Below are positions 61,602-64,000 of a stretch of DNA of 64,000 bases, in pieces (within the stretch, counting starts at the first letter, position 1; each line of letters starts with the position of its first letter). This stretch comes from JAJTFW01 sp903922455. Lineage in GTDB: Bacteria > Bacteroidota > Bacteroidia > AKYH767-A > OLB10. The notes below the pieces were generated by a model. The model was not told where the DNA came from and did no database searches. It saw only the letters and a list, made by a program, of their open reading frames with translations. The stretch spans positions 200,095 through 264,094 of the forward strand of contig CALQEU020000002.1 of NCBI GenBank assembly GCA_943329665.2, given 5' to 3'. The translations under genes were made by a program, and so were the position numbers.

Positions 61602-62066
61602 TTATTTCGAATTATTTTCTAAGGGCGACATGCCGTTATCTTTACGTAGAGGCATTTGATCGTCGGTTTGTTCTTGAGATCTAACTAAGCCTTTAATTGT
61701 AATTACTTTTGAAGCAGACTTTGCATTAGAATTAATGGTAACCGTTTTTGTAAAAGGACCCGGACGTTTGGTATCGTAAGTTACGTTGATATATGCTGAT
61801 TGTCCTTTTAAGATGGGTTCTTTGGGCCATTTTGGAACGGTACATCCACATGAACCTGTGGCATTCGTTATTACTAAAGGATCTTTTCCTGTATTGGTGA
61901 ATTTGAAAGCATAACTACCATCACTACCATAGTCAATAGTTCCATAATCGAATAATTCTTTTTCAAATGTGATTTCAGCAGTTGAAGTAAGCGTTTTAGC
62001 ATCTTGTGCATTAGCGAAAACACCTGCTGCAACGAAGTAAATACAGAATAATAAGATTCTTTTCAT
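61602..62066 (-). CDS. DUF1573 exported protein (first of tandem pair)
   Basis: 154 residues. Signal peptide MKRILLFCIYFVAAGVFANAQ; DUF1573 domain with LFDYGTIDYGSDGSYAFKFT and SCGCTVPKWPKEPI, parallel to the downstream paralogue. The C-terminus is a polar DDQMPLRKDNGMSPLENNSK tail. It and its neighbour arose by duplication; their divergence suggests it is not recent. Probably one transcript, ending at the hairpin at 61032-61056. Confidence 0.9.
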   Translation of the reverse strand: MKRILLFCIYFVAAGVFANAQDAKTLTSTAEITFEKELFDYGTIDYGSDGSYAFKFTNTGKDPLVITNATGSCGCTVPKWPKEPILKGQSAYINVTYDTKRPGPFTKTVTINSNAKSASKVITIKGLVRSQEQTDDQMPLRKDNGMSPLENNSK

Positions 62067-62239
62067 AGTTTGATCAGTTCTACTTTTTACGTGTAACGGA
62101 AAACAAAGTTCATTCTTTTATATGAAGTGGGAATGAACTTTACTCCTCCCTTTTCAAGAGTACAATGCAAAACAAACCTTTTCTTATGAACTAATGATGA
62201 ATTCATTAGTTTCAACATAAAAACGAAGAAAAAGGAAGC

Positions 62240-63013
62240 TCAAATGTAAGACTCTTCCGCAATGGCGCCACTCAACTCTACTAAAATTGTTTTGAAGAAA
62301 TAAGCGGACCATAGGGCAATTCCCATAAACTTCAATCCATCTTCTATGTAAGTTCCAAAGGCTACAGCATCCTCAAAAAACACATCAAATACGATTGAGA
62401 AAGCTAAAAAGAAATACGAAGAGATGAGAATACTGAAATATTTATTCATCAGTGTATTTACATATTTAATATTAAATAAAATTAATATAAACGTATAAGC
62501 AATATAGAAGCTGATTTCAGGTATTCCAAAATAATCGGGAACGATGACTTCATGAAACTGAAATAAATCATCAATGGCAATGATAGCAGTGATGAGTCCG
62601 CTAACAAAAAAGAAATTTTTACGACCAGAATTTGGATTTCTCATTCTCAAAAAATACCAAGAAAACCAACATAATGTTACAGAGGCACACCAAATAAAAA
62701 TCCCCAATGAACTCAACATTCCAACGTAAGGTTCCAGATGGTACACTCCACTATAATCTCTAGATAGATCGGATGGTTCTATTCCAGACTTAACTGCTAT
62801 TACTAAAACTGAAAAAAGAAAGACAGAAGACAAAAAAACAATTTTAAAAATATTCTTAAAATTACTTTTTAATGTCAGCCAAAAATTATTAAAAATAAGT
62901 AACAAACCATCTTTGGTCAATATTTGTTTAAATATCGAACCGAAACTCATTTCTCTTTTCATTTGAAACAAATGCGTTTCATTCGAACCCTCTATATTAC
63001 TTTTTGATTCCAT
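62240..63013 (-). CDS. membrane protein of unknown family, paralogue 2
   Basis: 257 residues, about six transmembrane helices, family not recognised. It shares with the upstream gene a DLSRD loop (82-86), YVGML...GIFIWCASVTLC (96-115), DDLFQFHE (148-155) and EDGLKFMGIALWSAY (224-238). The clustered D148, D149, H154, E155 and E224, D225 could form a metal or proton site in or near the membrane. It starts 4 bp after the paralogue, so the two form one unit. The 173-bp gap to the DUF1573 genes holds no clear signal. Confidence 0.8.
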   Translation of the reverse strand: MESKSNIEGSNETHLFQMKREMSFGSIFKQILTKDGLLLIFNNFWLTLKSNFKNIFKIVFLSSVFLFSVLVIAVKSGIEPSDLSRDYSGVYHLEPYVGMLSSLGIFIWCASVTLCWFSWYFLRMRNPNSGRKNFFFVSGLITAIIAIDDLFQFHEVIVPDYFGIPEISFYIAYTFILILFNIKYVNTLMNKYFSILISSYFFLAFSIVFDVFFEDAVAFGTYIEDGLKFMGIALWSAYFFKTILVELSGAIAEESYI

Positions 63014-63017
63014 TATC

Positions 63018-63698
63018 TTACTTTCTGACTTCTTGAATTTGTTGGACGATGATTGACATCGCGGTTCTTAAATAATAGGCAGTCCAAAGAACTATACCTG
63101 TAAATTTAAAGCTATCCTCCCAAAACGCATGATCTGAATTTGCCCTAATTATTTCACGATCCACTACTAAGGACATTGCAAACATCAACAAAGCAAGTGA
63201 CCAAAGCACGAAGTCGGTTTGTAAAAAAGTTTTAAAACAAACGATAACAATAAAGACAATACAAACAAAGTAAGCCAAGAAGAACAATTGTTCCGGAATG
63301 TATCGAATGTCGCTAAACATTTTTTCGTGCATTTGAAACACATCATCAAAGCCTAAAACAAAAGAGAGGATACCCGCAAAGAGCATCAATAAAAACTGTT
63401 GACGAGGGCCTTTTAATCGATACAAAAAAGCTGCTGTAAAAAAGCATATAGTTGCCGATGCGCTCCAAAAGAAAATTCCAGCGTTGGAGATCATCCCTGT
63501 ATACGTATGTCCTTTTAGAATGGTATTGGGGTCACGAGTGAGATCGCCTAAATCAATTCCGAGCATTCGACCTACTTTGAAGGTGATGAAGAGAATGGAG
63601 GTAGGAATTAATAAAGCAACGAAATACGTTTTATAATTTTCCTTAATTCGATCGAACGTTAATTTAACAATATTCATAGGTTGTAAAGAGAGAATCAT
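63018..63698 (-). CDS. membrane protein of unknown family, paralogue 1
   Basis: 226 residues, about six transmembrane helices. Motifs shared with the next gene: GDLTRD (51-56), YTGMI...GIFFWSASATIC (66-85), DDVFQMHE (118-125), EDSFKFTGIVLWTAYYLRTA (194-213). No known domain is recognised by eye. ATG at 63698 is used; a Met at residue 8 (63677) is equally possible. The pair may act as a heterodimer; this is inferred from tandem position and shared residues only. Confidence 0.8.
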   Translation of the reverse strand: MILSLQPMNIVKLTFDRIKENYKTYFVALLIPTSILFITFKVGRMLGIDLGDLTRDPNTILKGHTYTGMISNAGIFFWSASATICFFTAAFLYRLKGPRQQFLLMLFAGILSFVLGFDDVFQMHEKMFSDIRYIPEQLFFLAYFVCIVFIVIVCFKTFLQTDFVLWSLALLMFAMSLVVDREIIRANSDHAFWEDSFKFTGIVLWTAYYLRTAMSIIVQQIQEVRK

Positions 63699-63809
63699 AC
63701 GTTATTCTAGGAAAATAGTTAACCTTAGCATAACATTTCGACAACTAAACGACTAAAATAAACTACAAGTATTTGATAATTAAATAATTAAGTAAAAGAG
63801 AGAGATTTA

Positions 63810-63840
63810 TTTGTCAAGAATACAATTTGACTTATCTTTG
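63810..63840 (+). promoter_or_regulatory. promoter of tRNA-Asp
   Basis: TTTG (63810-63813), 19-bp spacer, TATCTTTG (63833-63840): a full consensus match. It predicts a start near 63845 and a precursor leader of about 80 nt before the tRNA. Confidence 0.85.
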
Positions 63841-63925
63841 CAGCCCTTCAACAGGAGTTTTCTGTTTAGGGAAACCAACAGAGTGGTATTTCCGTTAAAA
63901 GAAATACAATATAACGTTGCGAAAC

Positions 63926-63999
63926 GGTTCGGTAGTTCAGCTGGTTAGAATACATGCCTGTCACGCATGGGGTCGCGGGTTCGAGTCCCGTCCGGACCG
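63926..63999 (+). tRNA. tRNA-Asp (GTC)
   Basis: Acceptor arms GGTTCGG/CCGGACC pair over 7 bp (one G-U), discriminator G at 63999, D-loop AGCTGGTTAGA, anticodon stem CATGC/GCATG around loop CTGTCAC with anticodon GTC at 63960-63962, T-loop GGTTCGAGTCC. A C at 64000 may begin an encoded CCA. Complete apart from what lies past the edge. Confidence 0.97.
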
Positions 64000-64000
64000 C

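Noticed and set aside
1..64000. CRISPR array, insertion sequence, prophage or toxin-antitoxin locus
   Set aside because: No regularly spaced repeats, transposase, phage structural gene or recognisable toxin-antitoxin pair was seen on either strand.

Overview
The window is a piece of chromosome from a member of the Bacteroidota, AT-rich (I did not compute the GC content). The lineage is inferred from gliding genes gldF and gldG, a type IX secretion C-terminal signal, bacillithiol synthesis (BshC), the small protein DUF4295 beside L33, an OstA-like LPS-transport protein, and promoters of the Bacteroidota form TTG-N18-23-TAnnTTTG with almost no Shine-Dalgarno sequences. Genus cannot be fixed. 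There is no insertion sequence, prophage or CRISPR array.

Layout. 1-4000: the N-terminal two thirds or so of a GH13 alpha-amylase-family enzyme cut by the left edge, a TetR regulator and a HerA-like ATPase. 4005-12343 (minus strand): a translation and export block, cinA-rpmB, then rpmG-DUF4295-ftsY-(secreted protein)-rimO-bshC, with a secreted M24 aminopeptidase and repeat-rich DNA inserted between rpmB and rpmG. 12532-13257 is a DUF4197 lipoprotein. 13489-24625 (minus): ostA-like, purA, STAS, fur, rel/spoT, dnaN, DUF4340, gldG, gldF.

24768-30951 (plus): start of an exopolysaccharide locus (GT4 glycosyltransferase, Wza-like export lipoprotein, Wzc-like tyrosine kinase with an unusual Tyr/Gly tail, RmlC-type epimerase, WecA-like initiating transferase). 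30948-34535 (minus): a tight housekeeping operon aroQ-ctlX-CoA transferase-GNAT-trmD, divergent from xerD. 35690-37558 holds a flavin reductase, a fossil of an inward-rectifier K+ channel C-terminal domain, and a secreted TPR protein reading in frame from it. 37573-51581 (minus): second polysaccharide region with a Wzx-type flippase, two glycosyltransferases, a methyltransferase, two NAD-dependent epimerases, two AsnB-type amidotransferases and a large YfhO-type membrane protein, interrupted by a relic of a type IX-secreted protein. The two halves together could build, flip, polymerise and export a surface glycan.

52210-63999: DUF4834, carB (without the allosteric domain), an alpha/beta hydrolase, rpmH, rsmG, a sigma-70 factor coupled to a GT2 glycosyltransferase, an aminotransferase, two tandem DUF1573 proteins, a tandem pair of paralogous membrane proteins of unknown family, and tRNA-Asp at the right edge.

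Most notable: (i) at least six genes whose start codon lies only 4-7 nt after a TAnnTTTG/TAnnTTCG box, pointing to leaderless mRNAs; (ii) the K+ channel fossil fused in frame to a TPR gene; (iii) the tandem membrane-protein pair sharing DD-x2-Q-x-HE and ED-x2-KF-x-GI-x-LW motifs; (iv) a near-identical 72-bp inverted repeat pair; (v) a terminator-like hairpin that holds the rsmG start codons; (vi) a 30-bp tandem duplication encoding the tyrosine tail of the polysaccharide kinase. Nothing here is clearly a wholly new defence or mobile system; the membrane pair is the best candidate for an undescribed function.
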